DNA from: Heterodera schachtii
Lineage: Eukaryota > Nematoda > Chromadorea > Rhabditida > Heteroderidae
Direction of reading: 5' to 3'
Length of the DNA: 64,000 nt
Assembly: GCA_023374025.1 (NCBI GenBank)
Contig: SIJG01000141.1
Coordinates: 96,850 to 160,849, forward strand
Shown: positions 11,925 through 24,269 of the stretch, piece by piece
Numbering within the stretch: the first letter of the stretch is position 1
Layout of the letters: each line of letters starts with the position of its first letter
Translations under genes and position numbers: made by a program
The notes under the pieces: generated by a model
What the model saw: the letters and a program-made list of their open reading frames with translations, nothing else
Database searches by the model: none
What the model was told of the DNA's origin: nothing

Positions 11925-12230
11925 GGGCAAATATATTCGAAAATGCCAAGGAAAATGCCAAGGAAGCAAAGGAGAAATTGGAAAAAGAAAATCAGAAACA
12001 GAAGAAATAACTGTTAATTTATAAAAAGATGCTTCTTTTAAAAAAATTTTGAGAGATTTTTTAAAATGGCTAAAAATATTCAAAGTATTTAAGTCGGATA
12101 TAAGGGAAAGGAAATATTAATTTGTTTTATAAAAGCATGATCACTTTTAAAATTGGGACGAAATATGAAGAACTCTGCCAAAGGGCTCGCGAACATTTAG
12201 ATCGATTATATGCTGAAAATTCAGGTTTAA
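11925..12230 (+). pseudogene. family fragments (exon 4 coiled coil, exon 3 start)
   Basis: The stretch 11935-12010 matches the NAKENAKEAKEKLEK part of exon 4. The stretch 12030-12160 matches the start of exon 3 (KMAKNIQ region), with stops. The order is reversed relative to a real gene, so this is a rearranged relic. Confidence 0.5.
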
Positions 12231-12510
12231 TTTGCTTAATTATTTTAATTAGGGAGACGACCAAATGTTTTGAAAAAAATTTGTAAAATATAAGTCGTTC
12301 CAGTAGCCTAGTTATTTCTTATTTTTCGATTTAAAAAACACAATATTTTTGTCTAATAAAAACTTTGGCATTTTTTATCTCGGCACATGGGTCCATTTGG
12401 CTGAAATTGAAAACATTTTTCTTAAGAACCCAGGGGTGGCTCTATTACCCAAAAAATCTCATTCCGAAATCCCACGGACACTTGGCCACCTCCCTTTGTA
12501 AGACACTTCC

Positions 12511-12860
12511 CTGGTGCACCCTGAAAATATGTTTAAATCTTCTGACAATTCTTCGCCGATTTGAATCTTAAAAGTTCAATTTTATGCGTTGCAAAAAAAT
12601 AATAATAAAATAAAATTGTTTTAATTCAAGAATTTATAAAATACAATTTAATTGAATAAAAAGGCTAAACAATTGAAAAAATATGCAGTAAATAAGAAAG
12701 ATAAAATAGTACGCAACTTAGAGACAAAATGAATATCATTGAAAACAATATCAGATAATCAAATGATTTAATGAAAAAATGGATTTTTTTAATATTTTCA
12801 ATTTAAAAAAATATAAAAAATGGGAAAAGAAGACAAAACAAAAACAATAAAAAATAAAAA
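12511..12860. repeat. inverted duplicate of 20.0-20.3 and 21.53-21.59 kb
   Basis: The stretch 12511-12568 (GGTGCACCCTGAAAATAT, then CAATTCTTCGCCGATTTGAA) is the reverse complement of 21533-21590. The stretch 12640-12860 (AATGATATTCATTTTGTC-type block on the minus strand, TGGGAAAAGAAGAC) is the reverse complement of about 20010-20260. The two halves are contiguous here but about 1.3 kb apart in the other locus. Confidence 0.75.
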
Positions 12861-12915
12861 ACAATTGAAAAGGGAAAAGACCAGCAGAATATCGGCGGAT
12901 GTTAGCAACCAAAAA

Positions 12916-14637
12916 TTAAGAAAATGGCGACGAATCGAAAGTGCCAAATTTATCATAATATTCATTCTTCAGATTTTCTTTTTCTTTAATTTCTTCTGTT
13001 TCTGATTTTGCTTTTTCCAATTTATCCTTTGCTTCCTTGGCATTTTCCTTGGCATTTTTAAATATATTTGCCATTAATCCTTCAAATTCTTTGCGAAGTT
13101 CGGAAATTTTTATTTCCGTCTCAGTCTTTGGTGCTTTTAACTCAATTTTCGCTTTAATTTCGCAATTTATTTCATCAATATTTACCAAATTCAACTTCCA
13201 AATAGAATAGAATTCACTCAGTTCATTTTCACCTTTTTGCCAAAAACATTTCGAAATTCCATTCAAATAGTCGACAACACCAATTAAGCTGAGAAGGTAG
13301 TGACCTCTTTCAATAAATATTGGTTTCACCAATGGTGGAAATTGTTTCGACACTTTCGGATTTTTAGCTTAATAAATTATTGTCATTATTAACAAATTAA
13401 AAATATATAAAATTAAACAAACCTTCAACAAAAAGCCGAAAGAAATATTCATATAAAATGATCAAATATTTTCGATATTTTTGGCATTCCGTCCGTTCTT
13501 TTTCATTAAATTCTTTCCCAATTTTCTCACAGTGCCAATTCTCTCTCATCAAATACATAATGCCAAGGTAAGATTCGTATTTTTGCGTCAAATGCTCTTT
13601 CATTTTCTCAATTTCGTCTAACCCAAAAGAGACCATTCGCCTATCTTTGTACAAAGAAATGTTTCCTTCCTCTTTCTTTCGACTTAAAAAAATTGAATAT
13701 TCTTTAGCTATTTTAAAAATTTTCTCAAAATTTGTCGCTAATCCTTTGACAAATTCCAAAAATAGAGCATCTTCCCTCTAAATTATGAATTTTTATTTAA
13801 TTTTTATTGAATGTTAAGTCTCACCCATTCCAATTGATCATCGAATTTTGAAGCCACTATTATTTTATGTTTGTCATCATTTATTTCATTGGCTCTCCAT
13901 TTATCGTCTTTTTTTGCCCTCTCTTCCGCTTTTTTCAACATTTCCTCCAAGTATTCTTCAAAATTTTTTTCACAATTTTGTCGGATTATTTCGTCTAAAT
14001 TTTCATTTGTTTGGCATTCATTCGCTGTGTCAATTGCCAATTGCAAAATCATTTCATTAATTGACAATTTTTGTTCATAATTCAATCTATTCTCATTCAG
14101 CAATTTTGGTTCAAAATAAACATCGAACAATTCGTTTAATTTATATTCATAATATTCACTTTCTTCTATAATCAAATAAAATTGCGAAATTTTGACGAGA
14201 CAATTCACCGCATAAATTAGTGGCCCTTCAATTTCAATTGGTTCTTTAAACACAAATTTTGGCTTCACTGTTGGAATTCCAATATATTCTCTGATCAAAT
14301 ATTCGTACAAAATGTTCAAATATTTGCGATATTTTTGGCATTCTGTCCGTTCATATTCTTTAAATTCCTCCGCAATTTTGTCACATTGCCAATTGATTCT
14401 CATAAAATACAAAATGCCAATGTAAGCTTCATATTTTTGCTTTGTAAATTCACTAATTTTAGTTTTTTGAACACCTTTCATAAATGCAATTAGCATTTTG
14501 TCGTCGACCTAATTAAAATAGGTTAAACAAAATAAATATTTAAAAGTGAAACTCACCGATGAATTTGCATTGGAAATTGGAAATAAGAAATTGAGGGAAA
14601 AAATTACAAAAGGAATTAAAGAATAAGGATAAAGCAT
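12916..14637 (-). CDS. secreted two-module protein, intact family member (copy 6)
   Basis: The reference copy. Exons: 14637-14557, 14508-13825, 13777-13423, 13367-12916, with introns of 48, 47 and 55 bp, all GT...AG. They join in phase to 523 aa. Residues 1-27 are a signal peptide (MLYPYSLIPFVIFSLNFLFP core, ending near SNANSS). Residues 28-255 hold module 1: a KYEAYIG helix, NWQCDKIAEEF, ERTECQKYRKYL, VKPKFVF, IYAVNCLVKIS, and a charged tail. Exons 3-4 repeat this order (KYESYLG, NWHCEKIG, ERTECQKYRKYL, VKPIFI, LNGISKCFW, NEDELNYE-like) and end in a coiled coil and SSPFS. No TM segment follows the leader. Family and function unknown; presumably exported. Confidence 0.85.
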
Positions 14638-14944
14638 TTGCTTTTTTAAAATCTAAATAGTTATACGACCCGTTTAAGGATTTAATGCGGCGGAATTTGA
14701 AAAAAAGTTAAATCTATATTTATAATATAAAATTGTTAAAACTAGGTTAAATATTATGCCTTATAAACATTAATGTTTTTTTTTGATTTCAAAAAGACTG
14801 ATTACAATTTGATTTTGTATTTTTTAAATTAATATAACTGAATAGATTTTCTAAATTAAAAAGTTATTGTCAAATTGAGAAAATAAATGACTATTAAATG
14901 AATAAATGGCAAATTACAATGCCTTTTAAACGGAGTAAAAATAG
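14638..14944. other. upstream region of the intact family gene
   Basis: Presumed promoter of the gene at 14637-12916. AT-rich, with no distinct box that I can defend. Confidence 0.35.
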
Positions 14945-15215
14945 GTTATAAAATGGTGAATGATCATCAGTAGGAATAACCAAATCTATATTTTACTTTT
15001 TCTAATTACTTATATAATTTGTATATATTATTATTAAATTATGATGCAATTATTAAAACTAATGGTGAATGATCATCAGTAGGAATAACCAAATCTATAT
15101 TTTACTTTATCTAATTACTTCATATAATTTGTATATATATTATTAATTATGATGTAATTATTAAAATTAATGGTGAATGATCATCAATAGGATTAACTAA
15201 AGTGACTTTCCTTGA
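14945..15215. repeat. 108-bp tandem repeat, 2.5 units (dispersed family)
   Basis: Units starting at 14952, 15061 and 15168 share ATGGTGAATGATCATCAGTAGG, an AACCAAATCTATATTTTAC word, then TATAATTTGTATATAT. Related units occur at 16440-16620 (plus strand), and inverted at 30720-30950, 59460-59540 and 59930-59970. Confidence 0.8.
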
Positions 15216-16435
15216 ATTAAATGTTCAAATAAAATTAAAGTCCATTAATTATTTTTCATTTACTTAGGGTGTAACATAAGTTTCCGCACAACTTTTTTTT
15301 AAAGAAATTTTTTTAATATAAATTCAACAATCATAATCATTATCCGAAATCCTCGCCATTATTATCAATAATATGTTGCCATTATTCTGGAAAGAGATCA
15401 ATCCTAATGGAAAAGTATTTATGGAGTTAGAGTTTAAAAATGGTCATTTTCGAGGTATGTATTTTTGGTGGCTGATTTAAAGAAAAATTAAAGAGATACC
15501 GAGACAGAGAAATAGTGATTAGATTGAGAAAAGTTAGGACTTTATGAATAAAAAATATAAAATTTTAATTCCTAAAAATTGAATTATTAGAGAGACGAGT
15601 TTGAATGTGGTCTCCAAAAACGGTTTTTTTCAAGACCATCAAGTAACAAAATGTTTTAAAAATGCTTTTGGAAATTTTGAATTTAATTAAACTGGGTATA
15701 TCGACCACGCTGAGTCCAAATATGGCCTTAGATTTGGTCTCTGGGATCTCAACAAACCTGTACAGCTCCAACTTCATGCATGGAGTTGGAGCAGTACAAG
15801 CTCAGGTTGAAAAAATAGGTCCGATTTAAGGCCATGTTCGGACTCTACTGGTCTAAATTGTTCAGAAAAACTTAATTTTTATTATACCAGCTTTCATTTT
15901 TGACCATAAAAAATTCAAGAAAAATTAGTGGGAAATTTTCCAATTTTGGCATGGTTGGGAAAAGGGCTGTAAAAATTGATCAGGGAAATAAAAGAGAAAG
16001 GATAATAAAATATCAAAGAGGACACCATGACGAACAAAATAAAAAAAGAATCATTTAAATAGGTGCAGAAATAATGGAGTTATGAATTTTTGAATTTTTA
16101 GTCAAAAATGCCATTTATGGTAATAATAGGCATCATTGAAAATGGCATAAATTGGGTGTGAACCTTACTGCCAATTTTTTTTAAAGGGATTTGTAATTGA
16201 GATTAATTTATTTTTAATGGAAAAAATTGAATTTAAATTTATATTTAACAAAACAAAAAATAATATCCTTATAAATTTAATTTTTTAATATTAAAAATTC
16301 TATCGGATTTTAATAAAAGGCATTAATTCATTAATTTATTAGGTTTTTTTAAATAAAAGGTATTGTCAAATAGAGAAAGTAAATGATTATTAAATGGAAA
16401 ATGGCAATGACACTGCCTTTAAAGGGAATAAAAAT
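15216..16435. other. non-coding, no feature recognised
   Basis: AT-rich sequence without a supported gene. The minus-strand open frame at 15565-15777 has no recognisable features. Confidence 0.4.
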
Positions 16436-16436
16436 T

Positions 16437-16620
16437 GATTTTGAAAATAATGATGATCGCTTCAGTAGGATTATCCAAATCAATTTTTTACTTTAGCTAT
16501 TTTATTTATATAATTTATGTATATTATTATTAATTATGATGCAATTATTTAAAATGATGAATGATCACCAGTAGGATTATCCAAATCAATCTTTTACTTC
16601 ATTTAATTATATATTATTAT
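16437..16620. repeat. second cluster of the 108-bp dispersed repeat
   Basis: Two diverged units (TGATGATC...CAGTAGGATTATCCAAATCAA) with the same order of words as at 14.95-15.2 kb. Confidence 0.7.
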
Positions 16621-17215
16621 TAAAATAATTTTGCTTTGACGAAAACGAAACACGAAATGAAAAATGAAAATTTTTTAAAACCGAAAACGAAAACATAACG
16701 AAAAAACTATGGCGGACGAAAACGAAACACCAAATCGAAACTCAAAAAGTGCCAAAAAGTAAGACGAAATGAAAACAAAACGAAATTTTGTTCAGCCATG
16801 ATTGGGATAAGGACCGTCGAACCGATTATTTCATTATCTATTAAATATTACGTCAAAAAGGGTCAATTAAATCCGTTTGTACGAATAACTCGAGACCAGT
16901 GATGAGTTCCTTAAATTTCTACGCAAGTTTGAATGAATCTCGAAAAATAATTTATGTCCAACTTAATTGAAATCTCCTTTTGGTAGTTCTGCTGCTAGTC
17001 GTTTTCCATTTCCATTTTCATTGATATTTTCATTCTTCTTTCCCCATTTTTTAATTATTTTTTCGTCTTTAATTCTTCAAATTTTTGTTAAGGGGGACTG
17101 CCCCGAAAACCAAACAGTCGATTTTTTCAAGTGTCCATTTGGGGTGCTCAAACAATTTAAGCGCTTCCAATTCCTTCTACAATCGACTTTATACAACCCA
17201 TTATAAGCGCTAAAA

Positions 17216-20010
17216 GTATCAGAGTGCCTTATATAACATGTATATAAAATTCGGTGCGTTTCTGATCACTTTCTGGAAAAATATTTATGAATTAATTTTG
17301 CAAAAATAAATAATTAATGAAAAACTCAGATTTTCGAAAAACTTTTAAAAGCAATAAGCGTTTGCCTTTTTTCAGGATAAGTTAGTCCTTTACAGAGAAG
17401 TATGCCTGTAAAATTTGGTGCGATTATTTTGAATATAGAAGGCGCTAGATTCGATGAAAGTTTTTAAAATTTAAGCCTAAACTTTTTGGCCTGTTTAAAA
17501 AGGAATTAAAAATTTAAAAAATATTATTCATCTCCCTTTTGATAGAAAAAGCATCAGAAGGCTTTATTTAGCATGTAAATAAATTTTGATGCGTTTCAAA
17601 TCACTCTCTGAAAAAATATTTAAGAATTAATTGTGCAAAAAATTTAAAAAAATTAGTGCATCTTTGAAAATTCATAAAAAATTTCAAATTCAGAATTACT
17701 GGAGTTAGCATCATAGAGGCACGTTTCCTTGTCGGTTTGATGCCCTTGCAAAATTTGGTGCGTTTCAGATCACTCTCTGAAAAAATATTTATGAATTAAT
17801 TTTGCAAAAAAATAAAAAATTTCAAAAAATTTGATCGTCCACAAATAATTTATAATTGATCAGAGGCTCACCAAATTTTGCAGAGAAACTGCTGAGAACC
17901 CTACAAATGTTTATAAATTTTCTTAGAATTTTTTGCCTGGAGGAACACAGTTCTTCACACACACCACACCAGAATTATTTTCAAAAAATCGATTTTACAT
18001 GTGTCCATTTGGGGTACTCAAACATTTATGGGGAGCAAAAATCTAATGCAGAATTAAAGTACATGGAATAGGGAAGCTATTCCCGAAGGATCCGAACTCC
18101 CCATAAATCTGGGCGCATCGGTTCAGGGGGACTGCCCCGAACGCCAAAAAAAAAAAATTATTGCGAAAAATTTTATAAAAAACTGACAAGCTAATGTGAT
18201 GAAATAGGTTAATTCTGGTCCTTTCAGTATCCCTGCAAAGTTTGGTGCGCTTCTGATCAGATTCTGAAAAAAAGTTAAGCCTAAACTTTTTCGTGTAATT
18301 AAAAAGGAATTAAAATTTTTAAAAATTTTATTCACCTCCCTTTTTGATAGAAAAAGTATCAGAGTGCCTTATATAACATGTATATAAAATTCGGTGCGTT
18401 TCTGATCACTTTCTGGAAAAATATTTATGAATTAATTTTGCAAAAAATAAATAATGATCCCGTCGAAATCGGTTGGGCAAAAATCGCTAAGGGTGGGCAA
18501 AAATAGCTAGCTTAATGTATTAGAAGCTAGAAAAGGAGCTCTTTCTAATGGTGTCATCGGTTCTGGATTTGGTTCAGAATGCGCATCGGGTTCAGGGGGA
18601 CTGCCCGAAAAACCAAAAAAAAATTTATTTCGAAAAAATTTTTATAAAAAACTGACAAGCTAATGTGATAAAATAGGTTAATTCTGGTCCTTTCAGTATC
18701 CCTGCAAAGTTTGGTGCGCTTCTGATCAGATTCTGAAAAAAAAGTTAAGCCTAAACTTTTTCGTGTATTTAAAAAGCAATTAAAATTTTTAAAAATTTTA
18801 TTCACCTCCCTTTTTGATAGAAAAAGTATCAGAGTGCCTTATATAACATGTATATAAAATTCGGTGCGTTTCTGATCACTTTCTGGAAAAATATTTATGA
18901 ATTAATTTGCAAAAATAAATAATTAATGAAAAACTCAGATTTTCGAAAAAACTTTTAAAAGCAATAAGCGTTTGCCTTTTTTCAGGATAAGTTAGTCCTT
19001 TACAGAGAAGTATGCCTGTAAAATTTGGTGCGATTATTTTGAATATAGAAGGCGCTAGATTCGATGAAAGTTTTTAAAATTTAAGCCTAAACTTTTTGGC
19101 CTGTTTAAAAAGGAATTAAAAATTTAAAAAATATTATTCATCTCCCTTTTTGATAGAAAAAGCATCAGAAGGCTTTATTTAGCATGTAAATAAATTTTGA
19201 TGCGTTTCAAATCACTCTCTGAAAAAATATTTATGAATTAATTTTGCAAAAAAATAAAAAATTTCAAAAAATTTGATCGTCCACAAATAATTTATAATTG
19301 ATCAGAGGCTCACCAAATTTTGCAGAGAAACTGCTGAGAACCCTACAAATGTTTATAAATTTTCTTAGAATTTTTTGCCTGGAGGAACACAGTTCTTCAC
19401 ACACACCACACCAGAATTATTTTCAAAAAATCGATTTTACATGTGTCCATTTGGGGTACTCAAACATTTATGGGGAGCAAAAATCTAATGCAGAATTAAA
19501 GTACATGGAATAGGGAAGCTATTCCCGAAGGATCCGAACTCCCCATAAATCTGGGCGCATCGGTTCAGGGGGACTGCCCCGAACGCCAAAAAAAAAATTA
19601 TTGCGAAAAATTTTATAAAAAACTGACAAGCTAATGTGATGAAATAGGTTAATTCTGGTCCTTTCAGTATCCCTGCAAAGTTTGGTGCGCTTCTGATCAG
19701 ATTCTGAAAAAAAAGTTAAGCCTAAACTTTTTCGTGTAATTAAAAAGGAATTAAAAATTTTTAAAAATTTTATTCACCTCCCTTATTGATAGAAAAAGCA
19801 TCAGAGAGCCTTATTTAACTTGTAAATAAAATTTGGTGCGTTTCTGATCACTTTCTGGAAAAATATTGATGAATTAATTTTGCAAAAAATAAATAATGAA
19901 CCCTTCGAAATCGGTTGGGCAAAAATCGCTAAGGGTGGGCAAAAATAGCTAGCTTACTGTATTAAAAGCTAGAAAAGGAGCTCTTTCTAATGGTGTCATC
20001 GGTTCTGGAT
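17216..20010. repeat. nested direct duplication, modules of 0.4-1.4 kb
   Basis: The block 17219-18550 recurs as 18830-20010. Marker words such as CTTATATAACATGTATATAA (17228, 18369, 18840), GATCAGAGGCTCACCAAATTT (17867, 19309) and CATCGGTTCAGGGGGACTG (18116, 18588, 19559) show the order. About 170 bp present near 17.64-17.81 kb is absent from the second block, and the tail module (18116-18550) appears three times. The matching 71-codon frames at 17856 and 19298 are products of the repeat, not evidence for a gene. Confidence 0.85.
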
Positions 20011-20290
20011 TTGTTCCAATTGTTTTTTATTTTTTATTGAGAATTATTCTGTCTTCTTTTCCCATTTTTTATATTTTTTAAATTGAAAATATAAAAAAAA
20101 TCCATTTTTTCATTAAATCATTTGATTAGCTGATATTTTTTTCAATGATATTCATTCTGTCTCTAACTTGATTACTATTTTTTTTATTATTTACTGCATA
20201 TATTTTACAAATTTTTTTTCAGTTGTTTAGCCTTTAATCAAATTAAATTATATTTTAATAAAAAATTTTTTAATTTCAGAGGACAATATC
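20010..20290. repeat. inverted partner of 12.6-12.86 kb
   Basis: Reverse complement of 12640-12860 with moderate divergence. See the entry there. Confidence 0.7.
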
Positions 20291-20685
20291 CGAAAATGAT
20301 AATTAAAAAGATGATAATTCAAGACTTGTAAAAAAATAAATTATAAAATTAATTCAACAAAAAAATGAAAAGAAATTTATGATTTTATTCCTTATGGAAA
20401 ATATAAACTAAAAGATGTAAGGTTTTAAATGAAACCTTTATTAAAAAATACCCAATGGTAAATCTGTGAATTGCATAAACATTCGCATCAAAATTGACTT
20501 ATAAAAATCAATGAATTAATTTAAAAAAAGGATTTTTTTAATGGTTTAAAAACAAATTATTGAATTTTGTGTCTGGGGGTGTCAATAAAAGGCCCACGAG
20601 CACTCTGTTGTCAAAATGGCTTTTTTAAACAGAGTCTGTGGGTCTGAATCGGATATTTTGCTATATGATTAGGATTTCTCGCCTG

Positions 20686-20895
20686 TCAATTCATTTTCAT
20701 AGGTACGAGTATGTATTGGTGTGCAAAATCTTCACCAGGCAATTCGGTCTTCAGTAGTTTAAGCGGTTGTTCACGTTCCAACTGTTTGTCTGGCGCTGGT
20801 GATGTTTCATGTTCTAGTTCTTTATCAACTGCCACTTGTATGCTTCTCTCCATGTTTATTTTTAAATAATGTATATAGTTATGTGGATGGTACAT
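20686..20895 (-). CDS. small hypothetical ORF behind a TATA box
   Basis: A 69-aa minus-strand frame, rich in Glu and Pro (KELEHETSPAPDKQLERE) and higher in GC than its surroundings. TATATAAGC on the minus strand lies about 20 bp before the first ATG. I do not recognise it. It could be an exon of a larger gene or chance, although the composition is unlike nearby background frames. Confidence 0.3.
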   Translation of the reverse strand: MYHPHNYIHYLKINMERSIQVAVDKELEHETSPAPDKQLEREQPLKLLKTELPGEDFAHQYILVPMKMN

Positions 20896-21067
20896 TTATT
20901 TTAAAGTTATATGCTTATATAGTGATTGGGAGGGAGGTTATAAAAAGATTTAATTAGTAGAAGGGGGTGGGGAAGGGGGAGAGGTGGGGGGTCGGAGACG
21001 GGGAACGGGGGGGGGGGGGTCTGCGAGAGCGAAAATTATCGCCACTTATGCTCCCTTCCTATCAACT

Positions 21068-21136
21068 GCCTCCGTGGCCGAGTGGCTAGAGCTCTCGCTT
21101 CCACTCCAAGGGTTCGAGTCCCCCACCCTGCGAATT
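21068..21136 (+). tRNA. tRNA-like pseudogene with class II-type A box
   Basis: The A box TGGCCGAGTGG (as in Ser/Leu tRNAs) at 21075-21085 and the B box GGTTCGAGTCC at 21111-21121 are strong. The 3' acceptor strand does not pair with GCCTCCG and no long variable arm is possible, so it is degenerate. It is followed by a 13-bp perfect inverted repeat (AATTCTCGCGCAG, about 21149-21161 and 21226-21238). Confidence 0.45.
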
Positions 21137-21259
21137 TAATTTTTAGAAAAATTCTCGCGCAGCAAAAATCTAGCGGCTTTAAATTTAATAGACTTACTTT
21201 TAAAAATAAATTTAAATAAAAACAACTGCGCGAGAATTCCCATCCCATAGGTTTACAAA

Positions 21260-22500
21260 AGTGCAGGCTAGAGAAGGCCGGTTAATAGGATTAAGGACTA
21301 AAGCTATTTGCGGTAGGGCCCTGGACCCCCGCCCCTGTAACCCATTAATACACTATCATTACAATCCAAATATTAAAAACAATGAAAGAATCAACAAATT
21401 GACATTATCTATATTGATTTGTCAAGGCCTTGATTCTGTTCCAATTGATTTATTACTTAATATAAAAAACATTGAAATTGAAAGAAAATTTTTTAATTTT
21501 TTAACTAATTTAAATAATAATTGAAGTTTAAGGTTCAAATCGGCGAAGAATTGTCAGTAAATTTAAAAATATTTTCAGGGTGCACCAGGAATGTCACTTA
21601 GGGCCATTACGATAAATTTCGAAATTTTACAACGCAATTAGAGGTAAAAAAATGCGAGTAAAATACCATTTCCCCATTTTTGCAACTATATTTAACAAAC
21701 AATATCTTTGTTAAAAATCGACAAATTTTTCTGAATCAAAAAGCATAAGATAGAGGAAAGAAAGGACTTCAAAATGATATAAATTTGAATAATATGTTTT
21801 TTTTATTGAAACTAGAAACAAAAATTTTTAAAAAAGTGCACGGAGTGATGATTATTGTCATCTTGGGGGCTCATACTCATAGACCAATAAACTTTAAGTT
21901 CTTGAATTCTTTGAGTTCTAAGCTTAATAGATAGAGGAAAGAAATGGCTTTAACATAATATAAAGCAGACAATTAATTGATAACGCGCAATGGTCTATCT
22001 TAACGATCTTGGTATAAAAAAATAGCTTACATAAAAATCTCAATTGCCCTATTTCGGCATTTTTTGGAGAATTCAGTTAAACTGGTTTAAAAAGTATGCC
22101 ATTTTTCTTACCAAAGGAAACAATTTTTGAGTATGGAAAAAAATGTTATTTTATAGCGAATTCTCTACAAGATGCATAAAATAGCGTCCTAATCTGTTCA
22201 GTAGGAGCCGAGATATAAATAGAATAGAGAGATGGAAATTGTTGGCACAAAAAATCGTAAAATAGGCACTTAAAAAGGAAAAAAACCCACAAAATAGGCA
22301 CAAAAATAGGCATTTAATTAGCCTAATTGTGGGGTTTGATTTGGGCGAATTCGGTTGCAGCGAAGTGAAAAGAGAATATTGTCGTGCATTATGTTTATGC
22401 ATAAAAATCACAGAAAATCTCATACTTTATCGTTTTCGCCCGCACAATTGCAAATCAAATGCTTTTCGAGGTTTTCGGGGATAAAATTTGTCTTTTTTCT
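21260..22500. other. non-coding; includes copy of 12.51-kb segment at 21533-21590
   Basis: Apart from the inverted-duplicate segment at 21533-21590, nothing recognisable is present. Confidence 0.4.
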
Positions 22501-22534
22501 TTTTGTAAATTAAAATATCTTGTCGCGCAGAAAT

Positions 22535-22764
22535 ATGGGTACTTATGCAGTTTACAGGGTACTTTTAACCATACAAATTTTCTAATTTTATTTTTGTTCG
22601 AGTTCGGGTCAGGGCTTCGAAATTGGCAAAAATGGGTGCTGTATTCGTGATCATTGAACTCAAAAACCCCTTGAAACTTATTTTCATTAATTTCTAAAAC
22701 ACATTTATAGGCATTTGAAAATGTATGTTAAAAGTACCCTCTGTAAACTGCATAAGTACCGAAA
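22535..22764. repeat. 40-bp inverted repeat with 140-bp spacer
   Basis: The word GGGTACTTATGCAGTTTACA (22544-22563) with flanks is the reverse complement of 22720-22760. This could be the ends of a small foldback element or a hairpin. No ORF lies between. Confidence 0.75.
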
Positions 22765-23100
22765 TATGTGCTAAAAGATCCAAAAAAAAATTTATGTTTT
22801 TTGTGTTTTATAAATCGCTGGAAATCAAAAATTTTTCGGACAAAATGCTATTTTGGCTTCTCTCGCCATAACTAATCCGAAAAAAAAATGTAAAATATTT
22901 ACTCAAAATTTTATCCAAAAATAGTTAAAATTATGGAAAATGAAAAACAAACCATAATATAATTAAAATTGTAAAATGACATAAACATTCCAAAAGGTAA
23001 ATGGAAAAAATACGCAAAATCAGAAGAAGCAGTTTTTTGCGGAAAAAGAAGTTTTTTTATGAAATGGCAACGAAATGAAAGTGCCAAATTTATCAACATT

Positions 23101-24135
23101 TTACTTTTCCTTTTTCAAATTTTTTAGTTTTTTTTCAAATTCATTTTGAAGATTGGCAAGTTCGGTTTCAAGTTCACTATTGGTTGATGAGTTTTCACAA
23201 CTTTTCAGCTCTTTAATTACGTGATTTAATTCATCCTCATTTACTAGGGCCATCTCCCGAATATCATGATTTTCGTTTTTTTGCCCAAACTCAAACAAAT
23301 TGAAATGGTCATTCAACTTTTTGACAACTTTAATTAAACTGTATTGAAGAAATCCTTGAAAAAGAAATATTGGCTTCATTAATGGTGGCAATTGTTTCGA
23401 CACTTTCGGATTTTTAGCTTAATAAATTATTATATTTATTAATTAATGAATGAAACATTTAAAAGAAAGCTAAATTCAAACAAACCTTCAACATAAATAC
23501 GGAAAAAATATTCATATAAAATGTCCAAATATTTTCGATATTTTTGGCATTTTTCTTTAAATTCCACCCCAATTTTTTCACAGTGCCAATTCTCTCTCAT
23601 AAAAAAAGCAACGTTAAGATGGGCTTTATATTCTAGCGTAAGACGCACTTTCATTTCTTCGGTTTCGCATAATTCAAAATTTGAATATTCTTTAGCAGTT
23701 TTATAAAATTTCTCAAAATTTGTCGCTAATCCTTTGGCAAATTCCAAAAACAGAACATCTTCAGTCTGAAATTTAATTTATTTAATTTTCATTGTATATT
23801 AATCCTCACCCATATCCTTTTATCATCAAATTTTGTATCCAAAATTATAAAATGTTTGTCATCATTAATTTCATTGGCTTTCCATGGTTTATCTTTTTTT
23901 GCCTTTTGTTCCGCTTTTTTGAGCATTTTTTTCAAATTTTCTTCGAATTTTTGTTTGATTATTCCGTCTAAACTTTCATTTGTTTGGCATTCATTCGCTG
24001 TGTCAATTGCCAATTGCAAAATCATTTTATTAATTGGTAATTTAGATTCATTTTTTAATTTAAATTCATAATTTAATCTCTTCTCATTCAACAATTTTGG
24101 TTCAAAATAATAATTAAACAATTTGTTTAATTTCA
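23101..24135 (-). pseudogene. family copy 7, exons 2 (partial), 3, 4
   Basis: The end of exon 2 (about 24133-23810), exon 3 (23765-23486, open) and exon 4 (23417-23101, ending early at KKLKNLKKEK) keep the family splice sites. Above 24135 the first half of exon 2 is replaced by unrelated sequence that stays open for a further 35 codons. No signal peptide exon is visible. A truncated relic or a chimera. Confidence 0.6.
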
Positions 24136-24269
24136 AAGGACAGACGACAAATCTTGGGAAAGTTTTAAATTTTAATGTTGATTGAGTCCCATCTATGCAA
24201 TTTGTATTCGCTAAGAAACAATTTTCGACAATGTGATGCAAATTGTGAATTCAAAACATATTGTAAAAA

